A stretch of DNA of 10,070 nt from Pyrinomonadaceae bacterium. Its GTDB lineage: Bacteria; Acidobacteriota; Blastocatellia; Pyrinomonadales; Pyrinomonadaceae. Location: NCBI GenBank assembly GCA_013695245.1, contig JACDAW010000535.1, forward strand, positions 1 to 10,070, in the 5' to 3' direction. Both the position numbers and the translations under genes were made by a program. Below are positions 9,270 to 10,070 of the stretch, piece after piece; positions within the stretch are counted from its first letter, which is position 1; every line of letters begins with the position of its first letter. Under the pieces are notes generated by a model that saw only the letters and a list, made by a program, of their open reading frames with translations, made no database searches and had not been told where the DNA came from.

Positions 9270-10070
9270 TCATCGGTGAACCGCTTCGTAACTCTGCGAC
9301 GCTTGTTCGCCAAGCGCGGACGCGGCGAGCATCACCAATGTCATCCACAGTAAATCCGCCAAGAGAAGATGAACCAGCTGCATTCCGATTGGAGCAAGCA
9401 ACCACACGTTCAACGCTCCAAACGCGAGTTGGAGCAAGACCAAACCCGTGAGTATCCGCGCTAATCGCTTTGTCCCAATTTGCGGACGCGCGCGCGCCGC
9501 TATCGTCGCTGCGGCAACCAACCCGGCTCCGACCGCAATCGCAATCGCCGGATGAAAGATGCGCAGGCGCAGCAGGAAATGAGCGGCGGGCGCGAAGTCT
9601 TGTTCGAGTCCGTGTGCGAGCGAGCTGACGGGAAACAACGTATCGCCGAGCGCCGCGATTGCGCCGCTCACACCGAGCACGAGTGTTCCCAACAAACACG
9701 CCCCGAACATCCACGCTAACCCCTTCCGCCTTCCGCCTTCCGCCTTCCTACTTTCCCCCGTCGCCCACCATGCGACGAGCGTTAAGGCAGCGACGAGTAA
9801 AAACGTGTTGACGAGATGCACGGAAAGATAGACGGCGCGCGCGATTGAGGTGTTATGCGCAACGAGTTCAAAGAGCACAAGGCCTGCGCCGATCAGAGCT
9901 TCGAGCACCATAAAAACGGCCGAAGCGTAAGCCGCGCGCCGCACAAGATGCTTTGCCGGAAATCTCCGCCGCGCCCACACGACCAAAGCGATGAGCATCA
10001 GGAGCGCGATGCCGCTCGTCGCGCGGTGAGTGAGTTCGATTAAAGTCTCTATCTGCGGAGCGCGCGGCAC
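9270..10070 (-). CDS. CtaA/COX15-type heme A synthase (5' partial)
   Basis: Integral membrane enzyme of the COX15/CtaA family, which oxidises the C8 methyl of heme O to make heme A for aa3-type cytochrome oxidase. The visible 266 residues contain about seven hydrophobic segments and the family's four histidine sites: H15 in IELTHRATSG, H85 in YLSVHLVNT, H173 in LRIFHPAIA and H234 in QLVHLLLADL. GAIAALGDTLFPVSS (137-150) between helices is also family-typical. A GTG falls exactly at the window edge, but homologues carry about 40 more N-terminal residues, including the first helix, before the first histidine motif; the true start is therefore probably upstream, outside the window. The loop at about 105-117 (ESRKAEGGRRKG) is encoded by a 7-bp tandem repeat. 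An aa3-type oxidase, and hence aerobic respiration, is implied. Oxidase subunits or the heme O synthase may lie upstream. Confidence 0.93.
   Translation of the reverse strand: MPRAPQIETLIELTHRATSGIALLMLIALVVWARRRFPAKHLVRRAAYASAVFMVLEALIGAGLVLFELVAHNTSIARAVYLSVHLVNTFLLVAALTLVAWWATGESRKAEGGRRKGLAWMFGACLLGTLVLGVSGAIAALGDTLFPVSSLAHGLEQDFAPAAHFLLRLRIFHPAIAIAVGAGLVAAATIAARARPQIGTKRLARILTGLVLLQLAFGALNVWLLAPIGMQLVHLLLADLLWMTLVMLAASALGEQASQSYEAVHR
9722..9748 (-). repeat. 7-bp tandem repeat inside the heme A synthase gene
   Basis: Plus-strand unit CTTCCGC runs from 9723 for 3.7 copies (period 7 holds over 9722-9748). It encodes the basic, Gly-rich loop RKAEGGRRKG between two membrane segments. Because 7 is not a multiple of 3, gain or loss of one unit would shift the frame. 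Confidence 0.85.

Noticed and set aside
9209..9313. Upstream extension of the VPS10 protein start to 9313
   Set aside because: It would bury the signal peptide behind 35 mostly basic and polar residues and overlap the heme A synthase frame; ATG 9206-9208 has a strong Shine-Dalgarno.

Overview
The window is a moderately high-GC bacterial segment whose five recognisable genes all lie on the minus strand; every sizeable plus-strand frame looks like a shadow of one of them. Read in the direction of transcription (high to low coordinates) the order is: a 5'-truncated CtaA/COX15-type heme A synthase (9270-10070), a large secreted VPS10/sortilin-type Asp-box beta-propeller protein (5885-9208), a secreted FecR-fold plus DUF6600-like protein with a very long disordered tail (3358-5502), a secreted S9-family serine peptidase (1227-3164), and the N-terminal 371 residues of a secreted propeller-like protein with Asp/Asn-rich calcium-type loops (1-1113, running off the left edge). 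Four of the five products carry Sec signal peptides and the fifth is a membrane protein, so this is a cell-envelope/secretion neighbourhood.

The gene content (S9 peptidases, long VPS10/BNR proteins, FecR-DUF6600 proteins, an aerobic heme A synthase) and the strong AAGGAG-type ribosome binding sites suggest an aerobic, probably proteolytic Acidobacteriota member, perhaps of the Blastocatellia/Pyrinomonadaceae type. This is inferred from gene style only; there is no rRNA or marker gene to confirm it.

Transcription units: the heme A synthase and the VPS10 protein are 61 bp apart and could be co-transcribed. A good hairpin terminator candidate follows the VPS10 gene at 5797-5837. The 382-bp gap before the FecR gene also holds a perfect 7-4-7 palindrome. 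A plausible sigma-70 promoter sits upstream of the S9 peptidase at 3214-3241. The peptidase and the last gene are separated by 113 bp, part of which forms one arm of a striking 24/25-nt inverted repeat; its other arm lies inside the signal-peptide codons of the last gene, so in the mRNA the start codon and Shine-Dalgarno would sit in the loop of a long stem.

I see no defence system, CRISPR array, mobile element, tRNA, rRNA or biosynthetic cluster. The genes are of known families. The observations most worth a second look are the inverted repeat around the start of the left-most gene, a 7-bp tandem repeat inside the heme A synthase frame, and the uncharacterised FecR-DUF6600 protein with its roughly 350-residue charged tail.
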